A DNA stretch of 64,000 bases from Borrelia sp. A-FGy1. Lineage in GTDB: Bacteria > Spirochaetota > Spirochaetia > Borreliales > Borreliaceae. The notes under the pieces are model-generated. The model ran no database searches. It worked only from the letters and a program-made list of their open reading frames with translations, and had not been told where the DNA came from. The DNA lies in contig NZ_CP043682.1 of assembly GCF_014084025.1 (NCBI RefSeq), forward strand, positions 124,001 to 188,000, read 5' to 3'. Shown in pieces: positions 18,348 through 27,772 of this stretch; the stretch's first letter is position 1; the number at the start of each line of letters is the position of its first letter. A program made the position numbers and the translations under genes.

Positions 18348-18641
18348 ATGCACTTCTTAAAAAGATTTTTACTAATATTTAATCTAATAGCTATCTTATT
18401 GATTATAATATATCAAAAAGTTTTCTCCAAAGTTATTGGATTTCGTTGTATATATGAAATTAGCTGTTCAAATTATGCATTAAAATGCTTAAAAAAATAT
18501 AACATTGCAATCGCAATGATTTTAATCATACTAAGAATATTAAGATGCAATTCATTATTTAAAGGTGGGAATGAGTCACTACCAACTGAAAATCCAATAT
18601 TAAGTTCATTAAAAGAATTTAGGAAAAGATTAATCAAATAA
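18348..18641 (+). CDS. yidD: YidD, membrane protein insertion efficiency factor
   Basis: A small membrane-associated protein that helps YidC-dependent insertion. It has 97 residues. The family pattern is clear: YQKVFSKVIGFRCIYEISCSNYALKCLKKY, then RILRCNSLFKGGNESLP, with the conserved Cys residues. An extra N-terminal hydrophobic helix (residues 5-24) precedes it. The usual family size is 70-100 residues. It stands alone on the plus strand, and its last 12 bases overlap the end of the convergent proX gene. The usual neighbours rnpA and yidC are not here. Confidence 0.9.
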   Translation: MHFLKRFLLIFNLIAILLIIIYQKVFSKVIGFRCIYEISCSNYALKCLKKYNIAIAMILIILRILRCNSLFKGGNESLPTENPILSSLKEFRKRLIK

Positions 18642-19514
18642 ATTTTTATATTTATCTGGCACCCAACTTTTAATAAGTTCTCTATTACTATCAATAAATT
18701 CAACAGCATTTTCATATTCCCGTCCGGGCTCTTTATAGTTTTTATCTATTAAAGGCAATACTAAATTATCATTCCAATAAAAATTATCAAATAAATAATA
18801 TGCATCAGGATCATCCTCTTTAAGTTTAAGTCTCACAAGAGTATGTACACTTTCAGATTCACCCATTGATAACAAGGGATCATCTAAAAATTTAATATCA
18901 TATTTAGCAAACGCCCAATGGGGCTTCCACAAAGGAACTATAATCCACTCATTTTTTTTAATAGCAGACTCTAAACTTGCCAGCATTACACTTTCACTTG
19001 AAGGAATAAGTTCATATTCTTTATCTAATTTATAACGCCTAAGTGTTTCTTCTACAGAAAGTTGAGTACCTGACCCAGCATCTATTCCTACTATCTTATT
19101 TCCAAACTCAATTCCTCTACCTTTGAGATCAGCAATGCTAGATATTGTAACATAACTAGGCACAACAAATCCTTGTAATGTGCCCTCATAATTAGCACCA
19201 AGATCAATAAACCTATCTTTAAGTTTTTCATAATAAAATTTATCAGCAGTCGGAATCCACGAAGATACCATTCCATCTATCTGGCCTGAAGCCAAATACT
19301 GATACATAACAGAAGTTGTAACGGGAAATATTTCCACTTTATATCCCATTCTTTCAAAAACAACCCTAATAACATTAGTGGACGCTGTTTCACCTATCCA
19401 ATTAACATACGCAATTTTGACTTTTTTTGCATCTTCAAGAATATCATTTTTATCACAAGAAATTAAGGTAAAAATAAAAATTATTAAAATAATGAAAAAT
19501 AATTTTTTTTTCAT
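18630..19514 (-). CDS. proX: Glycine betaine/L-proline ABC transporter substrate-binding lipoprotein
   Basis: Binds quaternary ammonium osmolytes outside the inner membrane for the ProVW importer. I start at ATG 19514 (MKKKLFFI), 9 bases after GGAG, and not at the TTG six codons earlier. The signal ends in the lipobox LISC with Cys20. The mature part matches the OpuAC family (KIAYVNWIGETASTNVIRVVFE; GSGTQLSVEETLRRY). The tryptophans in NWIG, SSWIPT and PLWKPHWAF are the kind that form the aromatic cage for a quaternary amine. Third gene after proV and proW. Confidence 0.93.
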   Translation of the reverse strand: MKKKLFFIILIIFIFTLISCDKNDILEDAKKVKIAYVNWIGETASTNVIRVVFERMGYKVEIFPVTTSVMYQYLASGQIDGMVSSWIPTADKFYYEKLKDRFIDLGANYEGTLQGFVVPSYVTISSIADLKGRGIEFGNKIVGIDAGSGTQLSVEETLRRYKLDKEYELIPSSESVMLASLESAIKKNEWIIVPLWKPHWAFAKYDIKFLDDPLLSMGESESVHTLVRLKLKEDDPDAYYLFDNFYWNDNLVLPLIDKNYKEPGREYENAVEFIDSNRELIKSWVPDKYKNLFD

Positions 19515-19547
19515 TAAAAAATTCTCCATCAATTAACACAAATAATA

Positions 19548-20447
19548 TTACTTATTATACATTTCTAAAAATCTCTTAAATTTATTTTCTTTTTTGATTC
19601 CATAATTATCAGCGTTTAAATAACTAAATTTAATAAAAATTGTTTGCATAATCCTATCTAAAATAATAGCTATTACAACAACTGCCAATCCCGATATTAA
19701 ACCTTCTCCAAAATTCAATCTCTCAACAGAATATATTACAGTCCTACCTAATCCTGATGATCCAACCATTGCTGCAATAACTATCATAGATATTGCCATC
19801 ATTATTGATTGATTAATTCCCTCTATTATACTTTGAAGAGCCAAGGGTAACTGAATCTGAAAAAGAATACGAAAATTACTACTTCCAAAAGATTTTGCAG
19901 CTTCAATTACCTCCCCCGGTACCTGAACAATTCCTAACCTTGTATATCTAATAACCGGGGGCATTGCAAAAATTATTGTAGAAAAAATAGCAGAAGATGT
20001 CCCCATACCAAAAAAAGGTATAGCTGGTATTAAATAAATAAATGGGGGCATTGCTTGCATTAAATCAAGCATAGGCTTTAAAAACACATAAAATTTAGAA
20101 TAATATCCACCTAAAATACCTATTGGAATTCCTAAAATTACGGAAAATAATACAGACACAAAAATAATTGATAAAGTATCCATTGAAACTTCCCATAGAT
20201 TAAAATATAAAATAAAACAAAATCCCAACATAATCAATAAAGCTAACCTTTTCTTTAAAAATAAAACACTGAAAACACAAATGATAACAATAAAAAGAAT
20301 AGGATTAATAAAAAGAAATAAAATTTTTAAATTTTCATAAAACAAAAGAACAAACCTTGAAAATCCTATACCATTTGAATCTGCAAAATTGTCAACCAAA
20401 AAGTTAAAAAATTTATCTATATTAGATACTACAAAATCTCTACTCAC
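19548..20447 (-). CDS. proW: Glycine betaine/L-proline ABC transporter permease
   Basis: Inner-membrane channel of the osmolyte importer. It has 299 residues and about seven hydrophobic segments. The BPD permease EAA-like loop appears as EVIEAAKSFGSSNFRILFQIQLP near residue 180, which contacts the ATPase. The start is GTG, about six bases after AAGGTAG. It lies 6 bases downstream of proV and 33 upstream of proX, so all three form one operon. Confidence 0.94.
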   Translation of the reverse strand: MSRDFVVSNIDKFFNFLVDNFADSNGIGFSRFVLLFYENLKILFLFINPILFIVIICVFSVLFLKKRLALLIMLGFCFILYFNLWEVSMDTLSIIFVSVLFSVILGIPIGILGGYYSKFYVFLKPMLDLMQAMPPFIYLIPAIPFFGMGTSSAIFSTIIFAMPPVIRYTRLGIVQVPGEVIEAAKSFGSSNFRILFQIQLPLALQSIIEGINQSIMMAISMIVIAAMVGSSGLGRTVIYSVERLNFGEGLISGLAVVVIAIILDRIMQTIFIKFSYLNADNYGIKKENKFKRFLEMYNK

Positions 20448-20453
20448 AAATAA

Positions 20454-21572
20454 CTACCTTGACAACAACCCAGTAATTTCCCCTAAATCAATATAACCAA
20501 TAATACTATCTCTATTATCTGTTATTACCAAATAATTTAATTTATTTAAATACTGAACAACACTTTTTATCTCATCATCTATCCTTAGATTTAAAGCAAC
20601 AATATTACTATATTTTCTTTTATTAATCTTATTGTACAAGCTAAACTTACTACCTTCTTTTTTAATAATAACATTAATTCTATCAGAATCTTCACTAATA
20701 GCAAAATCCATTTTAATAATATCCTTAATCTTTAAAATGCTTAAAACAGGAAGATTTTTAATAAAATCAGCTATAAAATCTGTACTAGGATTTGCCAATA
20801 TTTCCAAAGGTTTTCCTACTTGAATAATCTTTCCATCTTTCATAAAAACAATTCTATTGCCCAATTTAAAGGCCTCAATTAAATCATGCGTAATAAATAC
20901 AACCGTCTTTTTCAATTTATCTACCAATCTTAAAAGCTCATCCTGCATTTCTCCACGAATTAAAGGATCAAGAGCTGAGAAAGCCTCATCCATTAAAAGT
21001 ATATCCGGATTAACCACCAAAGCTCTTGCTATGCCAACTCTCTGCTTCATTCCACCTGAAAGTTCATTTATATATTTATATTGAGCATCCTCAAGCCCTA
21101 CAAGCCTTAAAACATCAAGAGCTTTCTGTATTCTAATTTTTTTACAAATACCTTTAACTTCAAGTCCATAAGTGACATTTCTTAAAACATTCATATGTGG
21201 GAAAAGTCCAAAACTTTGAAATACCATAGCAAATCTATCTTTTCTTAAAGCAGAAAGATCTTTTTGATTAATATCATTCATCTCAATATTATCAATCAAA
21301 ATAGATCCAGAATCTATTTTATATATACCATTTAAACATCTAACAAAAGTAGACTTACCACAGCCTGACATTCCCATAATAACTAAAATCTCATTTTCAT
21401 AAACATCAAGACTAATATTAGCATTTGCAATAAAGACTGCAGATTCTTTATAAATTTCTGCCCTATCTTTTCCGGATTCATAACTATTTATTGCTTTAAC
21501 TATTTGCTTTTTGCTATTATTATAAGAAAATGTTTTATAAAGGTTTTTAACTCTAACGCTAGCCTTATACAA
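20454..21572 (-). CDS. proV: Glycine betaine/L-proline ABC transporter ATP-binding protein
   Basis: Drives the importer by ATP hydrolysis. It has 372 residues with Walker A GMSGCGKST, signature LSGGMKQRVGIARAL, Walker B DILLMDEAFSAL and the switch histidine in FITHDL. The C-terminal ~110 residues keep a reduced CBS-like region ending IIGYIDLGEITGLL, the part that senses ionic strength in related transporters. An N-terminal stretch of about 60 residues with the proV-type helix precedes the P-loop. The start is TTG, 6 bases after AGGAG. First gene of the operon. Confidence 0.95.
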   Translation of the reverse strand: MYKASVRVKNLYKTFSYNNSKKQIVKAINSYESGKDRAEIYKESAVFIANANISLDVYENEILVIMGMSGCGKSTFVRCLNGIYKIDSGSILIDNIEMNDINQKDLSALRKDRFAMVFQSFGLFPHMNVLRNVTYGLEVKGICKKIRIQKALDVLRLVGLEDAQYKYINELSGGMKQRVGIARALVVNPDILLMDEAFSALDPLIRGEMQDELLRLVDKLKKTVVFITHDLIEAFKLGNRIVFMKDGKIIQVGKPLEILANPSTDFIADFIKNLPVLSILKIKDIIKMDFAISEDSDRINVIIKKEGSKFSLYNKINKRKYSNIVALNLRIDDEIKSVVQYLNKLNYLVITDNRDSIIGYIDLGEITGLLSR

Positions 21573-21657
21573 AGTGCACTCCTAATGAAAATATTGTAAT
21601 TAAGCATATCAATATTAATTATACTAAAACATCAATATTTTCCCTGTTACAAGCAAA

Positions 21658-21688
21658 AAAGAAAGGGTCTATTAAAGACCCTTTCTTT
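21658..21688 (-). terminator. Intrinsic terminator of flaB
   Basis: A 13-bp perfect stem (21658-21670 with 21676-21688) around a five-base loop has a GGGTC core. On the minus strand it is followed by TTTTTTGC. It begins 16 bases past the flaB stop. This is the clearest Rho-independent terminator in the window. Confidence 0.92.
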
Positions 21689-21703
21689 CTTGAAGAATCA
21701 AAT

Positions 21704-22714
21704 TTATCTAAGAAGTGACAACACATACTGAGGAACTTGATTTGCTTGTGCAATCATTGCCATAGCAGATTGCGTTAAAATACTATTAGTTGTAGATGAA
21801 ACAATTTCATCAGTCATTGTAGCATCTTTAATTTGAGCATAAGATGCTTTCAAGTTTTCAATAGAATATTCAGTACTATTTTTAATAGATTCAAGTCTAT
21901 TTTGAAAAGCACCAAGATTTGCTCTCTGATCACTTATCATCCTAATAGCATTTTCAATTTTTGCAAGTGACATATTAGCATCAACAGTGGTTGTAACATT
22001 AACTGGAGAATTAACTCCCCCTTGAGCTGGAGCTGCTGCTACTGTTGGTTCCTGTGCACCATCTTGCTGCTGAGTCCCCGCTTGAGCTGGTGATTCTGCT
22101 ATCTGTGCACTCTCACCGGCAAAAAGGTTAGGAACATTAGCTGAATAAATATTAACAGCAATAGCTTCATCTTGGTTTGCACCCACATGCACTCTCAATG
22201 TCCATGAAGCTTGCGCTCCTGATAGCGATGCTGGTGTATTAATTTTTGCAGGTTGCATCCCAAGTTCTTCAGCTGTTCTTACATTTTGAGCAGAAGACTT
22301 GTTGGATAACATGTGCATCTGATTATACTGAGATTGATCAGCAATTCTATTAATTTCATCTGTTAATTGTTCAATTTCAATCTGAATAGAACCTCTGTCT
22401 GCATCTGAATATGTACCATTGCCAGCTTGAACTGCAAGCTCTTTCATTCTTACCAACACTTTTTCTACTTCATTTAAGTTACCTTCAGTTGTCTGAACAA
22501 AATTTATAGCCTTTGAAGTATTCCTAGATGCTTGAGACAATCCTCTAATTTGAGCATTAATCTTACCAGCAACACCCATACCAGCAGCATCGTCAGAAGC
22601 ACGATTGATTCTATACCCACTAGATAGTTTTTCCTGAGTCTTGCTAAGATTAGTAGCATTAATGCCATTATTTCTTGAAGCATTAATAGCTGAAGTGTTA
22701 TGATTTATGATCAT
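21704..22714 (-). CDS. flaB: Periplasmic flagellar filament core protein FlaB (flagellin)
   Basis: Major flagellin and skeletal element of the spirochaete cell. It has 336 residues. The conserved N-terminal D0/D1 region (MIINHNTSAINASRNNGINA) and C-terminal region (ending NQVPQYVLSLLR) flank a variable, Ala/Gln/Pro-rich centre at about residues 200-235. A small Borrelia flagellin lacks the large outer domains of enteric flagellins. A strong GGAGGA lies 7 bases before the ATG. The leader carries a hairpin (22749-22764) with a CsrA-type loop. It is monocistronic, with its own terminator. Confidence 0.99.
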   Translation of the reverse strand: MIINHNTSAINASRNNGINATNLSKTQEKLSSGYRINRASDDAAGMGVAGKINAQIRGLSQASRNTSKAINFVQTTEGNLNEVEKVLVRMKELAVQAGNGTYSDADRGSIQIEIEQLTDEINRIADQSQYNQMHMLSNKSSAQNVRTAEELGMQPAKINTPASLSGAQASWTLRVHVGANQDEAIAVNIYSANVPNLFAGESAQIAESPAQAGTQQQDGAQEPTVAAAPAQGGVNSPVNVTTTVDANMSLAKIENAIRMISDQRANLGAFQNRLESIKNSTEYSIENLKASYAQIKDATMTDEIVSSTTNSILTQSAMAMIAQANQVPQYVLSLLR

Positions 22715-22748
22715 ATGTTATTCCTCCATGATTAAATTCTATAATTTT

Positions 22749-22764
22749 GGCAAATCCCTTTGCC
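22749..22764 (-). promoter_or_regulatory. Hairpin with GGGA loop in the flaB leader (candidate CsrA site)
   Basis: On the coding strand GGCAAA-GGGA-TTTGCC forms a perfect six-base-pair stem with a four-base loop that exposes GGA, the CsrA recognition core. It lies 34-50 bases before the flaB ATG. A second GGA is in the Shine-Dalgarno GGAGGA. CsrA is reported to repress flaB in B. burgdorferi; assigning this hairpin as its site is inference. Confidence 0.6.
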
Positions 22765-22828
22765 TTCTAAAAAAGGATATCACAAAAACAATAAAAAAAT
22801 AAACATAACATAAATTAAATTAAATTCA

Positions 22829-24829
22829 TTACTTATTTTGTCTCTGTAAATCAAAAGATTTAAGAATATCTTCTTGCTCCTTCATTCTCTTTACAGTAAA
22901 ATCTAAAGTATTAAGCTCTCCTTCTACCTTTCTCTCTCGTTCCTCATATTTTTTCTTATAGTCCTCAACCACATTCTTCTGATTAGGAATCTTAAGATCA
23001 TAACTCCTTATTTTATTATAAATAAAACCCCCAGAACTTACTAAAGGAAAAAGATAATCTCCAAGTATCTTAGCAAGACCATCATCATAAATACGATCTT
23101 CATTAAGATCAAAAGCAAAAAGTTCTCTTACTGAGCTAATATTGTTTTGTATTATTTCATTAAACTTTTTTTCATCAAGTTGCAAATAACGAGAAAGACC
23201 ACCTGAAGAAGATATGGAATTAGTAAATACTCCTATTTGACTTATTATTGAAAAATTAGGATCACTAGTCCTATAATTACTAAATATAATTGACTCTAAT
23301 CTTGCCTTAAGATTCTTTAATGCAAATTCTGATTTAAGAGTCCCCAAATTCTTGTAAGCCTCTTCTTTACTCTCCTCACTTAAATAAGTCAATTCCTCCA
23401 GTACATCTGACTTTTTACCCTCTGTATTATCCTCATTTGAACTTACAATATTAATCTCAGCAAGTACTTCATTATAGGCCACAAGAAAATCTAACAAAAG
23501 TTTTTTAATTCCTTCATAATCAGGTTCAACCTGAGCAATAATAATTTCTTCCGATGGTTTCTTTAAATTTAATGTAACATTAGGGATCAAATCATTAATA
23601 GTATTTGAATCACGCTCAATATCAATTCCATCAAATCTTAGCTTTGCATTCTCAGCAAAGCTTTTTGCATTTATTGGTAAATAACCATTTCTGCTTCTTG
23701 GATCAAAGATCTCAATATTACGAATAGTGAATACCTTGTTATTAACTTTATTTTCAATATTTATTTCTTTTAAATCTAAAAGTGCCCCAATTTCAACCTC
23801 AATTTTTTCAAATTCACTTGAAACATTTACTGGAGGTAATTCCAAAGATCCCGAATTACTGTGTATTTTTACCATATTCATTTGAATATATTTTTTTTCC
23901 CTTAAAGGAGGTTTATGATCAGGTCCAAGATTAATTATACTATCTTCCCCCTCAACCTTAGCATCTTCAAATGTAGCCTCTCCAGGGTTAAAAATAATTT
24001 CATTTAAAATCCCTTCATCATCTGTGTCGTGATATTTAATATCAAATTTAATTTTACTTCCACTGCTAATCTCAATATTTTCTGGAATATTTATTGAAAT
24101 TTCTGATAAAGGTTCCAATATGATATTATTCTTATTAAGAGAAATGTTATTGCTGCTATTTCGTTGACTATTAACAATTTCTGTAAGATTTGGAGTAAAA
24201 TTTGTTTCAAGTTCACTCAAAATGCCTATTTGTCTAGCAAGCCTTAAAGCTTCATCTTTTATAATAAGTTTATTAGATTCACCTTCTTTTAAAGATTGTA
24301 AAATCAATCTACTATTTCCAGCATTATCGCTTTTGATAACTTTTGCAGTTAAAAATCCCTTACCGCGATTATTAAGATCATTCACAAGAGATTCAATATC
24401 TCCATTATTCTTAAACTTAATCTCTTTAGAGCCTACTAAAAATGTATAATCTCCTACAGGGATAGCAATTTCTTTCTGTTTAAAATTTGCAGATAAAAAA
24501 ACATCCGAATTGGCTACTTGATTAACATTAATCCTATAAGTTTCATTCTTAGCTCCATAACGAGCAGACACAGAAAGCACATTATTATTACTAGACTTTC
24601 CTGACATGTGATTAAAAGGACTATTAATAGATGTAATTTGTTTTGCAAGTGAATTTAAAGTAGAAACTTTCCTATTAATCACTTGCCAAGCGTTTCTTTC
24701 TTGTTCTAACTGCTCAAGTTTCTTCAACGATGTATCTATTTTAGCTTTATCTACTTTAAGCATTGATTCGCGTATTTCTTTAGTATTATACTTATTATCT
24801 ACGCCTGGAACAAAAAACCCAGAAGACAC
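22829..24829 (-). CDS. fliD: Flagellar filament cap protein FliD (HAP2)
   Basis: Caps the growing filament and helps flagellin fold and assemble. It has 666 residues. The N-terminal part (SGFFVPGVDNKYNTKEIRESMLKVDKAKI) and the C-terminal coiled coil (KKYEERERKVEGELNTLDFTVKRM) match FliD, with a long central region between. The start is GTG, six bases after GGGGG. It is upstream of flaB on the same strand with a 114-base gap that holds the flaB leader, so it may be a separate unit or read through into flaB. Confidence 0.94.
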   Translation of the reverse strand: MSSGFFVPGVDNKYNTKEIRESMLKVDKAKIDTSLKKLEQLEQERNAWQVINRKVSTLNSLAKQITSINSPFNHMSGKSSNNNVLSVSARYGAKNETYRINVNQVANSDVFLSANFKQKEIAIPVGDYTFLVGSKEIKFKNNGDIESLVNDLNNRGKGFLTAKVIKSDNAGNSRLILQSLKEGESNKLIIKDEALRLARQIGILSELETNFTPNLTEIVNSQRNSSNNISLNKNNIILEPLSEISINIPENIEISSGSKIKFDIKYHDTDDEGILNEIIFNPGEATFEDAKVEGEDSIINLGPDHKPPLREKKYIQMNMVKIHSNSGSLELPPVNVSSEFEKIEVEIGALLDLKEINIENKVNNKVFTIRNIEIFDPRSRNGYLPINAKSFAENAKLRFDGIDIERDSNTINDLIPNVTLNLKKPSEEIIIAQVEPDYEGIKKLLLDFLVAYNEVLAEINIVSSNEDNTEGKKSDVLEELTYLSEESKEEAYKNLGTLKSEFALKNLKARLESIIFSNYRTSDPNFSIISQIGVFTNSISSSGGLSRYLQLDEKKFNEIIQNNISSVRELFAFDLNEDRIYDDGLAKILGDYLFPLVSSGGFIYNKIRSYDLKIPNQKNVVEDYKKKYEERERKVEGELNTLDFTVKRMKEQEDILKSFDLQRQNK

Positions 24830-25006
24830 GAAATACCCCCCTGTACTAAAAGTTTAACACAGAAGACATAAAAAAATTAATAATAAAGCTTATCTAAAAA
24901 GCTAACAAAATTGTTAATATATAAAAATGAAAAATATATCAAGAAAATAAAAACTTTAAAAACACCCCTTGATTATAGTAAAATTTAAGTTCGTAGGAGA
25001 GTAAAT

Positions 25007-26212
25007 ATGCCAAATTTATGTTTATTCAACTCAAAATCCGTACTGACAGGAAATGATAAAATAGAAAATTCAGCTGTCCTTATTAAAAAAGGTAAAATTT
25101 TTGATATAGTAACATCCGACAGACTTGAAAAAATTGATCTAAAAGAATATGAAATGATTGATATTAAGGGAAACTATATAACACCAGGTTTTTATGATAA
25201 CCACATACACGGTTTTTATGGATATGGAACTGATCAATGTTCAACAGAATCAATAATTAAAATGTCACATCATTTAGCAGACTACGGAGTAGTCGGTTTC
25301 TTGCCAACACTTTATCCCCGTCCAATTGATGAAATGATTGCGATTATCAAAGCATGCACAGACGCTATAGGTAAAGAAAAAGGTGCTAAGATCCTAGGAC
25401 TTCATCTTGAAGGGCCATTTTTCTCCCCTGAAAAAAAAGGTGTTCATCCTATCTCTTACCTTCAAGAGCCAAGTATAGATATTATGAAAAAATTTATAGA
25501 CGCAGCCGGAGGTACTTTCACAGATTCTTTTGGAAGGAAAAGAACAAATATTGCTACAATGACAGTTGCACCTGAACTTAAAGGCATGAGAGAACTTGCA
25601 ATGTTTTGTATGGAAAACAATATAACACTCCAAGCAGGACACACCAATGCAAAATACGAAAATATGATTGAGGCTTTTCAAGTAGGCATACTTCATACAA
25701 CTCACTTCTTCAATGCAATGTCAAAACTTGATCATAGAAATCCAAATGCAATAGGAGCAGTATTAATCCATGGAGATGTATCTTGCGAAATTATTGCTGA
25801 TGGATACCATATCCATCCAAAACTTGTATTAATGCTCAGAAAACTTAAAGACATAAGCAAATTAATTCTTGTAACTGACGGCCTAACTCCAACACTACAG
25901 CAAACAGGAAAATTAATCGCTAATGGAGAAGAGGTCTACCTTAAGAATGATGGTTTATTTCACACAGTAGAAAATGATACAATAGCAGGCTCATCTCTTA
26001 CAATGATACAAGGTATTAAAAATTTAGTAGAATTTGGATATAGTTTAAGCGACGCTATCCAAGCAAGTTCATATAACCCAACAAGAATAATTAATCTTGA
26101 AAAAAAAGCATTAATATGCCATGACTACGATGCAAATATAAATGTACTTGATAAAGACTTAAACTTGAAATTAACTATGATAGAATCAAAAATAATTTTT
26201 AATAAGCTTTGA
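25007..26212 (+). CDS. nagA: N-acetylglucosamine-6-phosphate deacetylase
   Basis: Removes acetate from GlcNAc-6-P, feeding sugar from chitobiose or peptidoglycan into glycolysis and wall synthesis. It has 401 residues of the amidohydrolase family: the metal-site motif DNHIHGFYGYGTD, HLEGPFFSPEKKGVHP, AGHTNAKYE, THFFNAMSKLDHRNPN, and catalytic Asp in TDGLTPT. A Shine-Dalgarno TAGGAG precedes the ATG. Followed 32 bases later by nagB, so the two enzymes are made together. Confidence 0.97.
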   Translation: MPNLCLFNSKSVLTGNDKIENSAVLIKKGKIFDIVTSDRLEKIDLKEYEMIDIKGNYITPGFYDNHIHGFYGYGTDQCSTESIIKMSHHLADYGVVGFLPTLYPRPIDEMIAIIKACTDAIGKEKGAKILGLHLEGPFFSPEKKGVHPISYLQEPSIDIMKKFIDAAGGTFTDSFGRKRTNIATMTVAPELKGMRELAMFCMENNITLQAGHTNAKYENMIEAFQVGILHTTHFFNAMSKLDHRNPNAIGAVLIHGDVSCEIIADGYHIHPKLVLMLRKLKDISKLILVTDGLTPTLQQTGKLIANGEEVYLKNDGLFHTVENDTIAGSSLTMIQGIKNLVEFGYSLSDAIQASSYNPTRIINLEKKALICHDYDANINVLDKDLNLKLTMIESKIIFNKL

Positions 26213-26244
26213 TTTTAATCGCAAAAACAAGGAGATAAATATAA

Positions 26245-27048
26245 ATGAGATTAATCATTAGACCCGACTATAAAAGCATTTCAAAATGGGCAGCCAACCA
26301 TGTAGCAATGAGAATAAAAGAATTTTCACCAACAAAAAAAAAACCATTCGTTTTAGGACTTCCAACAGGCAGTTCTCCTATTGGAATGTATAAAAATCTA
26401 ATTGAAATGAATAAAATTGGAAAAATTTCATTCAAAGATGTGGTTACATTTAATATGGATGAGTATGTAGGACTAGATAAAACCCATCCTGAAAGCTACC
26501 ATTCATTTATGTGGAATAATTTTTTCTCACATATAGATATAAAAAATGAAAATGTACATATTCTAAATGGAAATGCTAATAATCTTTACAAAGAATGCGA
26601 AAACTATGAAGAAAAAATTAAATCCTATGGTGGAATTATGCTGTTTGTGGGAGGAATTGGGCCTGACGGACATATTGCTTTTAATGAACCAGGATCGTCT
26701 CTTAAATCAAGGACGAGAGTCAAAACATTAACTAAAGATACAATTATTGCAAATTCAAGATTTTTTGACAACGATATTAATAAAGTTCCCAAAAGTGCCT
26801 TAACAGTAGGAGTAGGTACAATTATGGACTCAAAAGAATTGCTAATTATTGTAAATGGACATAATAAGGCAAGAGCATTAAAACACGCCATTGAAAGCGG
26901 AATTAACCACATGTGGACAATTAGTGCATTACAACTGCATAAAAAAGCAATTATTGTATCAGATGAAGCTGCAACATACGAACTTAAAGTTGGTACAGTA
27001 AAATACTTCAATGATATTGAAAAAGAAAACTTTAACAACGAAATATAA
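26245..27048 (+). CDS. nagB: Glucosamine-6-phosphate deaminase
   Basis: Converts glucosamine-6-P to fructose-6-P and ammonia. It has 267 residues with [16 protein letters not shown], the catalytic Asp in FNMDEYVGL, and [16 protein letters not shown], which supplies the second Asp, the catalytic His and Glu. An AAGGAG precedes the ATG. A run of ten A (26334-26343) encodes lysines near residue 31. Second gene of the nag operon and convergent with sodA. Confidence 0.97.
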   Translation: MRLIIRPDYKSISKWAANHVAMRIKEFSPTKKKPFVLGLPTGSSPIGMYKNLIEMNKIGKISFKDVVTFNMDEYVGLDKTHPESYHSFMWNNFFSHIDIKNENVHILNGNANNLYKECENYEEKIKSYGGIMLFVGGIGPDGHIAFNEPGSSLKSRTRVKTLTKDTIIANSRFFDNDINKVPKSALTVGVGTIMDSKELLIIVNGHNKARALKHAIESGINHMWTISALQLHKKAIIVSDEAATYELKVGTVKYFNDIEKENFNNEI

Positions 27049-27073
27049 GGCTAATCAATTTAAACCAACAATA

Positions 27074-27125
27074 AAAACTAAACTAGGCTTTATAATAATT
27101 CATGTGTGCCTTAGTTTATTAGTTT
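27074..27125. terminator. Imperfect hairpin between nagB and sodA
   Basis: Arms AAAACTAAACTAGGC and GCCTTAGTTTATTAGTTT pair with small bulges around a loop of about 19 bases. It lies in the gap between convergent genes and could end transcription from both sides. Confidence 0.5.
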
Positions 27126-27142
27126 AAAATCTTTTAATAAAA

Positions 27143-27757
27143 TTATTCTATCGCTTCATTATACACCATTGAAACCTCTTCCCAATTTAAAGCCTTAAAG
27201 AACGAATCAAGATAATCTGATCTTCTATTTTGATATTTAAGATAATAAGCATGCTCCCAGACATCAATACCCAAAATAGGCTTATATCCTTCCATCAAAG
27301 GACTGTCTTGGTTTGCTTTTGTTATTATTTGTAATTCTCTTTTTGCATGAAGAACTAACCATGCCCAACCACTCCCAAATATCTTCATAGATGCTTCCTT
27401 TAAAGCCATCTTAAGTTTGTCAAGATCTCCAAAAGCAGTATTAATATGTTCTTCAAAATTTTCCAAAATATTATCTTTATCTCCTGGTCTCAAAATTCTA
27501 AAATACATAACATGATTAGCATAACCACCCCCGTTATTTCTTATTGTCGTTTGCAATTCCTGAGGAAAACTCTGGATATTTTTTAATACACTTTCAATAC
27601 CACCTTTAGAATAATTTATTTCTGTCTTCTCAAGGGCAGAATTTAAATTTACCGTGTATGCATTATGATGCTTGCTATGATGAATTTCCATTGTTTTAGC
27701 ATCAATATATGGCTCTAAAGCACCATAATCATAACCAAGCTCTGGCAACTTAAACAT
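27143..27757 (-). CDS. sodA: Superoxide dismutase, Mn/Fe family
   Basis: Converts superoxide to peroxide and oxygen. It has 204 residues. Metal ligands are His26 in [13 protein letters not shown], His in NHVMYF, and Asp and His in DVWEHAYY. Gln in ANQDSPLM and the NNGGG stretch favour the manganese form, which fits the known lack of iron use in Borrelia. NHVMYF has Phe where most members have Trp. Strong TAGGAGG before the ATG. It follows secA by 15 bases, so the two are probably co-transcribed. Confidence 0.95.
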   Translation of the reverse strand: MFKLPELGYDYGALEPYIDAKTMEIHHSKHHNAYTVNLNSALEKTEINYSKGGIESVLKNIQSFPQELQTTIRNNGGGYANHVMYFRILRPGDKDNILENFEEHINTAFGDLDKLKMALKEASMKIFGSGWAWLVLHAKRELQIITKANQDSPLMEGYKPILGIDVWEHAYYLKYQNRRSDYLDSFFKALNWEEVSMVYNEAIE

Positions 27758-27772
27758 AAAATCCTCCTATTT

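Noticed and set aside
26625-27038. 137-residue open frame on the minus strand
   Set aside because: It is antisense to the catalytic part of nagB and has no ribosome site or known motif.
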